Shown here: one piece after another, positions 34,001-43,626 of the stretch
Position numbering within the stretch: position 1 is the stretch's first letter
Layout of the letters: each line of letters starts with the position of its first letter
Assembly: GCA_002726865.1 (NCBI GenBank)
Contig: PBSW01000019.1
Coordinates: 1 to 56,815, forward strand
Reading direction: 5' to 3'
Source of the DNA: Candidatus Bathyarchaeota archaeon
GTDB taxonomy: Archaea > Thermoproteota > Bathyarchaeia > TCS64
DNA length: 56,815 bases
Made by a program: the position numbers and the translations under genes
Notes under the pieces: generated by a model
Seen by the model: only the letters and a program-made list of their open reading frames with translations
What the model was told of the DNA's origin: nothing
Databases searched by the model: none

Positions 34001-34351
34001 ATGGGCGAAGAGATGATGATGAGAGTTAGACGTAGCGCCGCAACAATCTTCTCCTTCGGGGTTCGGATTAGCGCGATACTCATCGTCATAGGTATGGCCA
34101 TGACGTTCGTGACCGGGGACACCTCAAACCCTTATGGAACACAGGAGTGGGACAATATGTTAAACGGAAACCTAGTAATTATGCCATCCCAAGTCCTGTT
34201 ATTAGGATTCACAGTCCTTATAGCAACCTCAATGTTAAACATCGCATCGGCTGTCTACATATTTTTCAGGGGCAAGGATGATTCGCTGGCGATAATAACA
34301 ACAATAGTTCTGCTGGTCCTAGTAGTCGGCCTCACTATTAAGATGGGGTAA
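34001..34351 (+). CDS. DUF1634 membrane protein, TSUP partner
   Basis: The 116-residue protein has three hydrophobic segments (about residues 16-36, 64-87 and 95-113). It matches the DUF1634 family, which is regularly encoded next to TSUP permeases. The ATG at 34001 follows the TSUP stop by one base; an in-frame ATG at 33983 would overlap the permease and is less likely. The two probably form one transporter. Confidence 0.75.
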   Translation: MGEEMMMRVRRSAATIFSFGVRISAILIVIGMAMTFVTGDTSNPYGTQEWDNMLNGNLVIMPSQVLLLGFTVLIATSMLNIASAVYIFFRGKDDSLAIITTIVLLVLVVGLTIKMG

Positions 34352-34516
34352 CAACCGCAAGTTGGATAATAGGGGTGTTTCATGCGAATTAATTCACTCG
34401 CGCGTGGATTATCAGGTTTAGTTATGAGCACCTTCAAGGCGCACTCATTTAGTTGATGAAATATAGTGCCCTCGTCGGAACCAAGATAAGGTAGTAATCC
34501 CTCCGCTCCACAGTGG

Positions 34517-35857
34517 ATGCCGGGGGGATTGGTTATGAGGTCTGAGACGCTGGCGCTTGCCATAGAGGCCCTGAGCTGGATGGAACTAAAGAGGATGAAC
34601 GGGCGCCAGGCCCTTCGGAGCACAGCCGAACAGCTCCGGATCAGGGATGGAACCACGCTGCGCCACGCATTCCGGCTCATCATGGAAACTACCCGGAGGA
34701 GGAACGCCCTCGACCACATCATCTTGAGGGCCATTGGTGAAGACGGCATTAACGAGATCTTCCTTGGAAAAAAGAACTTCCTTAGGATCTACGCCTCCGA
34801 GGCGATATACGGGGACCCGACCTATGAGGAGCTGGTGGAGATGGAAGACCTCGCCCGAGAGATTCTAGGGGAAAGGGGTTTCGCCCCTGTCGAGGAGGCC
34901 TTGATCCTAATTCCCCGCCTTGAGATCCTGTGGGAGGAGATATCCCAGGACGAGGTCACGGCCCTGAGGACGTTCCATCCTACATGGTATGTAAGATACT
35001 GCCGGAAACTCCTGGGCGATGAAGAGTCGACCCGGCTTCTGGAAGCCCCTGTTCCCCCCAGCTACGTGAGGTTCAACGAAACTAAGGGAGACGATAAGAT
35101 GCTTCTAGGAAAGCTAAGGGGGGAGGGCGTAGAGTTGGAAAATGTCGGTCTAAAACACATTTATAAGGTTGTGGCCCAAGCCCGGCCCCTCGTCTTCCTG
35201 AATTCTCATGAGATGGGACTCTTCACCATACAGGATAAGGCGAGCGCCCTGGCAGGATTCGTCGCCGCCCCGGCGCCCGGGATGACAGTTCTAGAAGTCT
35301 GCGCCGCCCCCGGGATTAAAACGGGGCATATTGCCGAGAGGTTAGCGGGAGAAGGCCGGATTTATTCTATGGATTTCTCTGAGAAACGCCTTGAGGCGTG
35401 GAAGAGGGAGATGCTGAGACTCGGAGTGGAAAATGCAATCCCAGTGCTGGGGGACGCCATAAAACAGGGGGCTTATCCGGATATAGAAGCGGATCTGGTA
35501 CTGGTGGATCCTCCGTGCACAGGGACAGGAACGTTCGGCAGGGCTCCAAGCGGGAAGTGGCGCATCACAAGAGGGAGCATCGGGAGGATGGCTGGGATCC
35601 AGAGAAGGATCTTAAGCAGGTGTGCAAATCGTGTTGCCGAGGGTGGGTCCATCGTGTATAGTACATGCAGCATCACTGTTGAGGAAAATGAGATGGTGGT
35701 GGAGCACTTTCTAAGGGAGCACCCAGAGTTCGGGTTGGTTGATGCCCTTCCCAGGCTGGGGCTCCCGGGACTACGTGGTCAGGAAGGAGCTCAGCGTCTT
35801 TACCCGCATCTAAATGAGTGCAACGGTTTCTATTTAGCTAGACTGAACCGCGAGTAA
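34517..35857 (+). CDS. RsmB/NOP2-family RNA m5C methyltransferase
   Basis: The 446-residue protein has a NusB-like helical N-terminal domain, a RNA-binding linker and a SAM-dependent SUN domain: VLEVCAAPGIKTGHIAE (SAM binding), DPPCTGTGTFGR (motif IV with a cysteine) and STCSITVEENE (motif VI with the catalytic Cys). It methylates cytosine in rRNA or tRNA; which site is unknown. Starts at 34517 or at the ATG at 34535 are both possible. It stands alone. A CG element (34397-34406) lies about 115 bases upstream. Confidence 0.87.
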   Translation: MPGGLVMRSETLALAIEALSWMELKRMNGRQALRSTAEQLRIRDGTTLRHAFRLIMETTRRRNALDHIILRAIGEDGINEIFLGKKNFLRIYASEAIYGDPTYEELVEMEDLAREILGERGFAPVEEALILIPRLEILWEEISQDEVTALRTFHPTWYVRYCRKLLGDEESTRLLEAPVPPSYVRFNETKGDDKMLLGKLRGEGVELENVGLKHIYKVVAQARPLVFLNSHEMGLFTIQDKASALAGFVAAPAPGMTVLEVCAAPGIKTGHIAERLAGEGRIYSMDFSEKRLEAWKREMLRLGVENAIPVLGDAIKQGAYPDIEADLVLVDPPCTGTGTFGRAPSGKWRITRGSIGRMAGIQRRILSRCANRVAEGGSIVYSTCSITVEENEMVVEHFLREHPEFGLVDALPRLGLPGLRGQEGAQRLYPHLNECNGFYLARLNRE

Positions 35858-36345
35858 CAAGAGTCCTCAAAAATAGCGAGGATCTCGCGTGATAGACTCT
35901 TATTTACTGCATCGGAAAAGTAGGGCAGGTCAAAAAAAGATAGATCAGCCTTAGAGTTACATTAGGATCTATTCGGACCGGGACGGTGAAACCTACCTCC
36001 CCGTACAACAGCTCATGTTGGAACGGGGAGATTAAGCCCCCCAGAGCCACACAAATCGGTTTCCGAGAACCTGCCCTTGGACAATATTTCCTTCATCAAG
36101 AGACTCCCCCCCGAGTAGTATGGCCACTGAATCCCCGCTCTGTGGCGTTAGTTGTTGATCTGCCTGACAGGTTAGCTTGAGGTGGAGGTTTCCTACAGGG
36201 AGATCAGGAGGTTTCTCCTGGGATCGATCGTCTACATCTAGGATACACCAGAGTAGGGTACACCTCAAGAGTCCTCGACATAAAGCAAGTCTATATGGCA
36301 TTGATTCCGTTGAGGGTCTAAGAAGGATGAAACCTAGATCACCGT
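35858..36345. other. Probable decayed gene
   Basis: Protein-like pieces occur on the + strand in different frames: IYSDRDGETYLPVQQLMLERGD (about 35966-36032, ending TAA), VEVSYREIRRFLLGSIVYI (about 36182-36238) and YTSRVLDIKQVYMALIPLRV (about 36260-36319). The succession is what a small gene looks like after several frameshifts, but each piece is short and chance cannot be excluded. No RNA or promoter is clear. Confidence 0.3.
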
Positions 36346-37620
36346 TTAAAATCGCTCTTTCTCTACCCGGCGATTTTTCACACTAATGTCAGAGACTCGG
36401 ACCCTACGCTCCCCATACAGCTTGGCATCCTTCGCCCCTGCATAGTAGGCCGCGACAATCCGGCCCAAGGAGTCGCACTTCATGATGCCGTTCCCAGTGG
36501 CGGCTCCCACGTAGATCAATCCAGGCATCCCCTCCACCACAGGAATCTTGTCGAAGCCATTTACAGCCCTTTGCCCCGCCCACATGTTCACGGGACGCAC
36601 GCCCTCAAAACTGGGCAGGTACTTTACCAGGGCATGGTAGGCGTTCCCGGAGTAGGTCTCCTCCTCGGCCTGGGGGTCATCTTCGAGACGGTACTCCCTC
36701 CCAAGGTCCTCAGTGACCCCGACCCAGATGCTCCCCTCGGAGAGATCTCCCTTTAGATAGACCCCGGCATCTGGTATCTGGGTCACGGGGAGAACTTTAT
36801 CACTGTTGAAGCCCCGGGTATAGAGTAACCGTTTCAGCCTTGGATCCTTAAGGACATACATGCACCGCTTCTTTGGCCGCATCATAGAATCGAAGCCTAT
36901 AGGATCCAGCAGCCGTTCCGACCAGACACCCGCAGCCACTACCGTAGTCATCGCCCGTATCTCACCGAGGCTGGTCTCCGCCCCCTTCACCAAGGCCTTC
37001 TGCCAAACGAAAGGCTCACCGGGGATATCCAGCGCCTTCCTTGCGCCCAGTAAAAGCCGGTCAGCCGTCGTACCGTAGTGCACCTCCCCTCCAAGCCCCA
37101 GGAAGAGGGCCTCTAAGCATCGTGATAGGGAATCGGTGTCCACCGACCCGCAGTTAATTCCTTGAACTCCTGCTTCGATGGATTCTATACCCATCATCTC
37201 TGCTTCCTCGTCTCCGCTAAAATCTATCACAAGACCAGGGATATGACCTTTCAACTCCTTGGGACTGAAGGTTTTCAATTTAAGCCCCACCTTCTCCATC
37301 TCCTCGAAAAGGGGCTTGCGTCTGGCATACTGAGTCACCCCGAGAAGATAAAGGTAAGTTGTGTTATGCATCTTCAAGTTGTGCTCTGTCTCCGCCTGAA
37401 TGTGACGGAACCAGTCAATAGTTGCCTCAGCAAGGATCCTGTTAGTCCCCGACAATAGGAGATCCCGGAATCCCCCAGCGCTCTTGGCTGTGCTTCCCTG
37501 CCCAGGGGCACCGAGCCTCTCAATCAGGACTACCCTCTTCTTTGGATTCAGTCTCTTCAGGTGGTAAGCCGAGCTGAGCCCCATGATCCCGGCACCAATC
37601 ACCAGAATATCACAATCCAT
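36346..37620 (-). CDS. FAD-dependent oxidoreductase, DAO/sarcosine oxidase family (copy 2)
   Basis: The 424-residue protein begins MDCDILVIGAGIMGLSSAY and shares GAPGQGSTAKSAGGFR, VVAAGVWS, WAGQRAVNGFD and GAATGNGIMKCDSLGR with copy 1 at 8395-9672; the paralogy continues to the C-terminus. It oxidises C-N bonds with FAD; the substrate is unknown. The start at 37620 is placed by alignment with copy 1; the in-frame upstream region of 26 codons does not align. It is divergent from an F420-type oxidoreductase gene, with 104 bases between, which suggests a shared control region. Confidence 0.85.
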   Translation of the reverse strand: MDCDILVIGAGIMGLSSAYHLKRLNPKKRVVLIERLGAPGQGSTAKSAGGFRDLLLSGTNRILAEATIDWFRHIQAETEHNLKMHNTTYLYLLGVTQYARRKPLFEEMEKVGLKLKTFSPKELKGHIPGLVIDFSGDEEAEMMGIESIEAGVQGINCGSVDTDSLSRCLEALFLGLGGEVHYGTTADRLLLGARKALDIPGEPFVWQKALVKGAETSLGEIRAMTTVVAAGVWSERLLDPIGFDSMMRPKKRCMYVLKDPRLKRLLYTRGFNSDKVLPVTQIPDAGVYLKGDLSEGSIWVGVTEDLGREYRLEDDPQAEEETYSGNAYHALVKYLPSFEGVRPVNMWAGQRAVNGFDKIPVVEGMPGLIYVGAATGNGIMKCDSLGRIVAAYYAGAKDAKLYGERRVRVSDISVKNRRVEKERF

Positions 37621-37724
37621 GGCAGGAAAGGGGAGTGAATTGAAGAAAAGAGTTGGGGGGAAAAAGTGCCCGGCACACGTGGAGCGAACTCTTATCACAC
37701 CCTTAACCTAATTTGAACCCTAAC

Positions 37725-38747
37725 ATGACGCTTACCTTCAGCCTCTCACTCAACAGTGGCCACGGACCAACCGAGAAGGCCGTTAGGTATGCTGTCCTCG
37801 CTGAAAAGGCGGGGTTGGACTGCGTCTGGTACTGCCAAGACCTCTTCCAGAGAGACGTCTGGGTCTTTCTTACGGCCACCGCCGCGAACACTAACAAGAT
37901 CCACTTGGGCACCGGAATAGTGACACCATATACAGTGAACCCCGCAGAGCTGGTAATGCACGCCGCCACCCTTGACGAATATAGCCACGGTAGGGTCCGT
38001 CTAGGCATCAGTGTTGGGGCCGTTGAGTTCCTGGAGTGGGTTGGGATCAAGGCCCGTAGGCCCATCTCCGGGATGCGGGAGAGCTTCACTCTGATTCGGA
38101 GGCTCCTCAAGGGAGAGCGGGTGGAGCATGATGGCAAGGTCTTCAAGAGGTGGACAAAGGAGGCCTATATTCGGTTCAAGCCCTTCAGAGACTCGATACC
38201 ACTCTACTTGGGGGCCCAGAGCAGGAGAATGCTGGAGCTTATTGGGGAGATCGGCGATGGAGGCCTACCTCTCCTCTTCCCTCCCGAATATTTTGAAACT
38301 GTCAAAGGTCACATCATCAGGGGAGCCAGGAGGGCAGGGAGGTGCCTGGACGATATCGACGTGGTTGGCTGCATTTGGTTCTCCGCATCCCAGGACCCCG
38401 AGAAAGCTAAGAAAGCTCTAAGGGGCTTGGTATCATTTTATGGCCCCCACCTCGCCCCCGATATGATCGCCGAGATAGGATTAACTCCATTAGACTTTGA
38501 TCCCATCAGGGAGGCCTACGCCGCGAAGGACCCGGAGAAAGCAAGATCCCTTGTAACCGACAAGATGGCTGATATTGCAATCCATGGGACCCCTGAGGAC
38601 TGCATCCGGCGTCTGGAGAAACTGGTCAATAAGGGGCTCAATCACATAAGATTTGGACCTCCTTTGGGTCCCGACCCCGCGGAGACTATCAGGCTCATTG
38701 GGGAAGAGATTATCCCTTACTTCCGAGAAAACTATCCCAGTTCATAA
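37725..38747 (+). CDS. Luciferase-like (LLM class) F420-dependent oxidoreductase
   Basis: The 340-residue TIM-barrel protein fits the LLM family that includes methylene-tetrahydromethanopterin reductase (Mer) and F420-dependent dehydrogenases. Visible elements: LAEKAGLDCVWYCQD near the N-terminus, LGTGIVTPYTVNP, LDEYSHGRVRLGISVG, and the C-terminal HIRFGPPLGP. No flavin-binding protein is adjacent, so F420 use is likely but unproven. ATG at 37725 or TTG at 37713 may be the start. The divergent FAD oxidoreductase and this gene may serve one pathway. Confidence 0.8.
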   Translation: MTLTFSLSLNSGHGPTEKAVRYAVLAEKAGLDCVWYCQDLFQRDVWVFLTATAANTNKIHLGTGIVTPYTVNPAELVMHAATLDEYSHGRVRLGISVGAVEFLEWVGIKARRPISGMRESFTLIRRLLKGERVEHDGKVFKRWTKEAYIRFKPFRDSIPLYLGAQSRRMLELIGEIGDGGLPLLFPPEYFETVKGHIIRGARRAGRCLDDIDVVGCIWFSASQDPEKAKKALRGLVSFYGPHLAPDMIAEIGLTPLDFDPIREAYAAKDPEKARSLVTDKMADIAIHGTPEDCIRRLEKLVNKGLNHIRFGPPLGPDPAETIRLIGEEIIPYFRENYPSS

Positions 38748-38858
38748 AAGTTATAGATCCAGATGTTAGGAAATCATTCAAAGTGATCTAGAGAATTGTA
38801 TACATCAAGTAGGGTCTGGAGGGCATCATAGGCCTAATCCTCACGCGCATTGCATCTG

Positions 38859-40625
38859 CTACAGGATCTTTAGGGTTGTAATGCCTCTCCCTGCCTTTGG
38901 GGACTCGTAGCGCACCTCGACCTCCCCCGGCCCCTCAGCTTCGATTACCCAGCTAAAAGTGGCCATGTTCTTGTCCCTGGTGTTTAGCCTCTCGTATCGA
39001 GATCCCGTAAGAGTCTTATTTAGATATCCTTCCAGATGGAAAGTCTCATGCCTCGCCCCCTTGATCAGATTCATCCCCGCTCCCAGCTTGAGGGTAATTA
39101 TACCCGGCTTTGTGGCCCCGATTTCTACGGCCTGTTGCATTATGTAGGTTGGGAACGCCCCTAAATTCTCCAAGGTGACTGAGACTTTGTACAGATTCCC
39201 TCCAATGTCTGTTGATGAGGCCTCCCTTACGCTTAGTCGGGGCAGGTACTCTCCAAGTTTAACGGGGAAGCCCATATTCCTATCTATCTCATCCTCCAGG
39301 AACTCCACGGGGGGGTTCCTCCAGAGGAACTTTTTGATCCATCCCCCTACCTCTATAGGGCCCAGCTGAGGATGATTGAACAGGTGCCACTCCACGAAAG
39401 CCTTACCCCCAAGTTCCTTCTCGTTCCAGGCCATGAGCTTCAATTCCTGCTCTTCGAGCCTATCGGGAGTGTTGTAGAATCCGCCTCTCTCCATGAAGTT
39501 CCCCATTCCAAGCCGACTGATGAGGTCCCAGACCTCCACGGTGGTGCAGGGTATCCCTCTGTGAACCGTCATATATGAGGAGAAACCCCCGCCCGTCCCC
39601 CTCCGCTTCACGCTGGAGCGGAACGGGTAGCCCGTCTGCTCCACGAAGACCGAGTTGATGATCTCGAATAGCTTTCGATCCTGGGAAGGGAGCTCTAAGT
39701 ATTCTGAGTAGCTAAACAGGACTCCGCCGTGAGTGTGGTAGGTGACCCCCACGCAGATGTTTGGGTGGCCAAGAATAAAGTCTGCGATGGCTCTGGTCTC
39801 GGGCTCGGATAGCGGATAAGGGCCGCTTCCCCTGCCGGGGTTCTCGGTGCCCCAGTTCCCGGGCCAGTTCCCGCCCATGTTGAGGCCCCAGCGGGAGGGA
39901 GCCATCTTGATCTCCTTCTCACCCTCGTAGTTCAGTATCATTCCTTCTGGGTACATCCTATAGAAATCCCCCTCCCGGTCCTCTGGCCTCCTCTTGACCA
40001 TGAGCCGTTTGTCCTGTTCCATGGGCTTCCACTCCCCCGCTGGGTCTGGGATCCTCATCTTTACGATGGACCCGTCCCCGTCGATGTCCTCAAGGTAGAG
40101 GCCGTGCTGGGACGCCCGCCACTCCTCCTCACTAAGAGGGTACCATCTCCCTCCACCAGTCTCAATATCGGCGCTGAGGACGTAATAGGGGGTTGTGAGG
40201 ACGAATTCCCCCCCATCGGGGTCCACCCTAGGTAAGATGTAAAAAGTTGTATTACCAAGTAGCTCTGTGATTCGCGGATCCTTTCCGTAGCTTGATAGCA
40301 AGTGACTGATGGTTTTAAGACAGACCATAGACCCTGTAGGCTCGCCAGCGTGGGTATTCCCGTCAACCCAGACGGCGGGTTTGCACTCCGGGGGCCCCGT
40401 CCCAAAGTCAGTTATTTCCATGACCCAGATGTCACGGCCCTCAATACTCTTTCCCGCTGATGTCAACTTGGCGAGGGAGGGATATTCCGTGGCTAGCTCA
40501 TTCAGGGCCTCAGTAATCTCTCCGTAGAGGTAATAATGATCAAATTTCAACTTTTTCAAGGATGATGCCACCTTGCAGATCGCGTATCTACCTGACGCAT
40601 AAACATAGATATAACGTTTCGACAA
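38859..40625 (-). CDS. M14 family zinc carboxypeptidase
   Basis: Carboxypeptidase fold with zinc ligands in NTHAGEP (His92, Glu95) and the third His in VTYHTHGG; TTVEVWD supplies the catalytic Glu. The 588-residue chain has a long C-terminal beta-rich domain (from about residue 430). No signal peptide or membrane helix is seen, so the protein is probably cytoplasmic, unlike classical secreted M14 enzymes. The start is TTG at 40625; another TTG at 40550 would remove 25 residues and sits just before FDHYYLYGEI, where the family usually begins. It lies beside a large metalloprotease, 275 bases away on the same strand. Confidence 0.85.
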   Translation of the reverse strand: MSKRYIYVYASGRYAICKVASSLKKLKFDHYYLYGEITEALNELATEYPSLAKLTSAGKSIEGRDIWVMEITDFGTGPPECKPAVWVDGNTHAGEPTGSMVCLKTISHLLSSYGKDPRITELLGNTTFYILPRVDPDGGEFVLTTPYYVLSADIETGGGRWYPLSEEEWRASQHGLYLEDIDGDGSIVKMRIPDPAGEWKPMEQDKRLMVKRRPEDREGDFYRMYPEGMILNYEGEKEIKMAPSRWGLNMGGNWPGNWGTENPGRGSGPYPLSEPETRAIADFILGHPNICVGVTYHTHGGVLFSYSEYLELPSQDRKLFEIINSVFVEQTGYPFRSSVKRRGTGGGFSSYMTVHRGIPCTTVEVWDLISRLGMGNFMERGGFYNTPDRLEEQELKLMAWNEKELGGKAFVEWHLFNHPQLGPIEVGGWIKKFLWRNPPVEFLEDEIDRNMGFPVKLGEYLPRLSVREASSTDIGGNLYKVSVTLENLGAFPTYIMQQAVEIGATKPGIITLKLGAGMNLIKGARHETFHLEGYLNKTLTGSRYERLNTRDKNMATFSWVIEAEGPGEVEVRYESPKAGRGITTLKIL

Positions 40626-40900
40626 TTCATCTAAAAGTGAAGCGGAAAGAACATAGTTAATTTAGACCTCTAGGGCTTTCTGATGGTCATATTTTTCCCG
40701 AGAGGGTACGTGTTGTGATCGATGCTTATTTGATCTCCCTAAGATGGGTGAATTCATTCACCGAATAGGGGATAACCGAGAGTAAGTTAGTCATATGGGT
40801 GTTAACAAGCTTCACAGACCTTTTCGAGGACCTCCTTTAATGCTCGCGGTCTCAGTTAGTTCTAGGGCTTTTATACCATTAAACAAATTTGGGAAATAAG
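40626..40900. other. Spacer between the two peptidase genes
   Basis: No gene. A palindrome, GGTGAATTCATTCACC, forms a 7-bp stem at about 40746-40761. The spacer argues for separate promoters, with ATTAACTATG-like sequence before the M14 gene. Confidence 0.3.
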
Positions 40901-43306
40901 TTAGATAGGCTCTCCTTGGGGAATCCCGAGGGGCTTAGTGAGCTTCACGGCGGTAGGGTTCTTTTGGTAGAGCTCGATCAAATCCTTGGAGAACAGATAG
41001 TGGGCTCTGTAACTTTCGTCCTTAACATTTTTCCCCTGTTTCCCGAGCCATTCCTTGGTCTCGTCCAGTTTGAGGTAGGCAATTGAACGCACACTCATTG
41101 CAGCCTCTCTGTTAGATGACAGCTTTATGAGGTTGTAGAGCACCAAGCTGTTCACCATTCTACCCAGCTCCGCGTGGTACCCGTTTTCATATGTTTTCTT
41201 CCAAGTGACCTCAATCAGGGCGTCAATAACCTCCCCGAGACTCGGAGTGTAATCGTTCCTAGTGTGGTACTCAACGACTCTGGCCGCCCTCTCGTGATGC
41301 AACAACCGCTCAACGGTAAAGTTGGCAGCTACCTCAGCCGCACCTAAAGGGTCAAATGGATTCCCAGTACGTCCGGGAAAGACATCCCTATTTATCAGTG
41401 ATGGTTCCTGCAGTGTCAACTTGTGGGGACCCAAGCCCCTTAGCCTCGGTGGCATTATCTCCAGCACCCTCTCTGGCATTTCAAGGAACTCGGGGTTGAT
41501 TGTTCTCAACACAACCTCAATGGCGTGCCTCTGCTCGTCCCCGGATACTATCTCGGGGTCTTTTTGAGTGTCTCCTCTGAGGGTATGGTTATAGTAAAGG
41601 CCGCCTATCTTGCTGCAGGCTGCCTCTGTAGAGAATCTGTGGTAGAGATATGTAGTTACCAAGGGCTCCTCAAGCAGCGCCATAGGCATACCTGGTTTGA
41701 TCCTCCGCTCTGAAAAGCCATCCAGTGCGATCTTTCGAATCTTTATAATGCGTTCCAACTCGTCCACTGGGTCAGTCCTGTTCACCCAAGGGTTGTCTAG
41801 CGGGTGGTCCCCCGCTGCCCCTGAGCCCTGACCAGGCGCGAAAAGCAGCCCCCTCTCGAAGGCGCCATCAAGTATCAACTTGGACTCCGAGTCTACGTCT
41901 GCTCCTTTTGGATAGTCCCGGTATCCGAAATTGATATAGACTTTGTCCCACTCTCCGACGCCTGTTTCATAGGCTTCGGAGAGGTCGAGTTTGCCGTCAT
42001 CGTCTATCTTCACCCACATGGCGGGATAATCCATCACTGAGGACCTACCGTTGACGTTAGAAGCAAAGTTATGACCCACCCCCAAGGTGTGCCCCACCTC
42101 ATGAACCGAAAGCTGCCTAATCCTAGCGAGTGCCATCTCAAGCATCTCTGATGTTTCGCTACCGTCCTCGTAATCAGCAATGAGCCCCTCTGCGATCATG
42201 AAATCATGCCGGATACGGAGGGAACCCAACGCAACCTGCCCCTTTATTATCTCCCCCGTCCGGGGATCATCAATACCAAAGCCGTAACTCCAACCTCTTG
42301 TAGTGCGGTGCACCCAGTTGATTATGTTATACCTTATATCCAAGTTGTCAGCACCCTCAGGGAGCACCTCACACCTGAACGCATCCTTGTACCCCGCCGC
42401 CTCGAAGGCCTGGTTCCACCACGCAGCGCCCTCCACCAATGCTGACCTAATTGGCTCAGGGACACCTCTGTCAACGTAGTAAACTATAGGATCTACAGCC
42501 TCCCCGTACTCCTCCTTCGGGTTCTTTTTCTTTAATCTGTGGCGCCTGATGAGTTTTTTTTGAATGGATTGGTCCACTGGAGCGGAGTAGTCATTGTAAG
42601 TGTTAGACCCGAACATAGACCTCAGATCCCAGAGCCTAGGTTCGAAGTTATCAGCGGGTAGCTGGATGAAACTGTGATGTTGCCTCATAGTAAGCAGCTT
42701 GGGCTCTACGGCGACGCTAGTGACATAGCCCCCGGGGGATCTCCCCTTATAGGTAAGCAAAGCCTCGAACTCAGTGTTGAGGGGAAAATTCTTGGTCTCG
42801 GGCATCCAAATTGCCGATTTTGATAAGTCAACTTCGTATTCCCCCTCATCCATCTGCTTGAGCCTAGTGATGACATCCTTCTCGTCCCTCATCAGGAACT
42901 CGGTGGCGTCCACCAGCACCCTTTCCCCCTCCTCGGTATCCACCTTAAACCCCCAGATTACGGCGGATGTAAAGGAATCGTCGACGTCTTTTATCTCGTC
43001 GGGGTTTCCACTCAGCGCCCTATAGCTGTAATTGGGTTGGAAAAGGAGGACCTTTGGCCCGATTCGGTGGAAATATACAATCCTTGTCTTTCCAAGTTGG
43101 TTTCTGTCCAGTCCAATATCATTGGAGCCTAGGCCAGCGGAGAGGGCATTAACATAAAGGAACTCTTCGTCCCAATTACTGACCTCTAGCCAGATCTTGC
43201 CTTCCTTCTCGTCCCAATAGAAGTTGTAGAATCCCAAGTACTCGGTCATACCTTCGATCTTATCGGTGATGGTTTTATGGTCGTCACGTTTGACTTCTTT
43301 TCCCAT
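40901..43306 (-). CDS. Large metzincin-type zinc metalloprotease (DUF5117/DUF4953 family)
   Basis: The 801-residue protein has the metzincin zinc signature HEVGHTLGVGHNF (residues 402-414) followed by the Met-turn SVMDYP (Met425). The N-terminal half resembles the DUF5117 domain (LSAGLGSNDIGLDR, FHRIGPKVLL) and the centre the DUF4953 domain known mostly from secreted or periplasmic proteins of Bacteroidota and other bacteria. Here there is no signal peptide or transmembrane helix: the chain starts GKEVKRDDHKTITDK. It probably works in the cytoplasm. The promoter has a TATA box (TTTTTTAA, 43342-43349) and a CG element directly upstream. Gene transfer from bacteria is plausible. Confidence 0.85.
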   Translation of the reverse strand: MGKEVKRDDHKTITDKIEGMTEYLGFYNFYWDEKEGKIWLEVSNWDEEFLYVNALSAGLGSNDIGLDRNQLGKTRIVYFHRIGPKVLLFQPNYSYRALSGNPDEIKDVDDSFTSAVIWGFKVDTEEGERVLVDATEFLMRDEKDVITRLKQMDEGEYEVDLSKSAIWMPETKNFPLNTEFEALLTYKGRSPGGYVTSVAVEPKLLTMRQHHSFIQLPADNFEPRLWDLRSMFGSNTYNDYSAPVDQSIQKKLIRRHRLKKKNPKEEYGEAVDPIVYYVDRGVPEPIRSALVEGAAWWNQAFEAAGYKDAFRCEVLPEGADNLDIRYNIINWVHRTTRGWSYGFGIDDPRTGEIIKGQVALGSLRIRHDFMIAEGLIADYEDGSETSEMLEMALARIRQLSVHEVGHTLGVGHNFASNVNGRSSVMDYPAMWVKIDDDGKLDLSEAYETGVGEWDKVYINFGYRDYPKGADVDSESKLILDGAFERGLLFAPGQGSGAAGDHPLDNPWVNRTDPVDELERIIKIRKIALDGFSERRIKPGMPMALLEEPLVTTYLYHRFSTEAACSKIGGLYYNHTLRGDTQKDPEIVSGDEQRHAIEVVLRTINPEFLEMPERVLEIMPPRLRGLGPHKLTLQEPSLINRDVFPGRTGNPFDPLGAAEVAANFTVERLLHHERAARVVEYHTRNDYTPSLGEVIDALIEVTWKKTYENGYHAELGRMVNSLVLYNLIKLSSNREAAMSVRSIAYLKLDETKEWLGKQGKNVKDESYRAHYLFSKDLIELYQKNPTAVKLTKPLGIPQGEPI

Positions 43307-43626
43307 AGATGTACTATCCTACAAATCAACATTATTTGTATTTTTTAAGGATTAAACATTCGCGCGCTTTGAAAAATCAACACTAGAAAATCAGATGTTA
43401 GTGTTTCAAAAGAGTGCAGACAATCGTGCACGGTTCATTTCATCTCGCGCGAGTAAGTGAAAGTGTCTCTTCATTGATCAGTGTCTAGATTATTATCTCT
43501 CTTTAAATGCCTGAATAAGGCATTATAATATTCAGTTCACAGTATCCAATATTTCCTTTATTATGGTCTTGAGTTCAGTGTTATTCAGGTCTTCCAGCGC
43601 GCGTTGCATTTAATGGATAAAAGAAG
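43307..43626. other. Intergenic stretch rich in CG elements
   Basis: No gene is visible. Three CG elements lie here: TTCGCGCGC (43359-43367), the perfect palindrome CTCGCGCGAG (43444-43453) and AGCGCGCG (43596-43603). The first is 12 bases upstream of the TATA box of the metalloprotease gene. TGCCTGAATAAGGCA, an interrupted hairpin, is at about 43508-43522. Confidence 0.45.
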
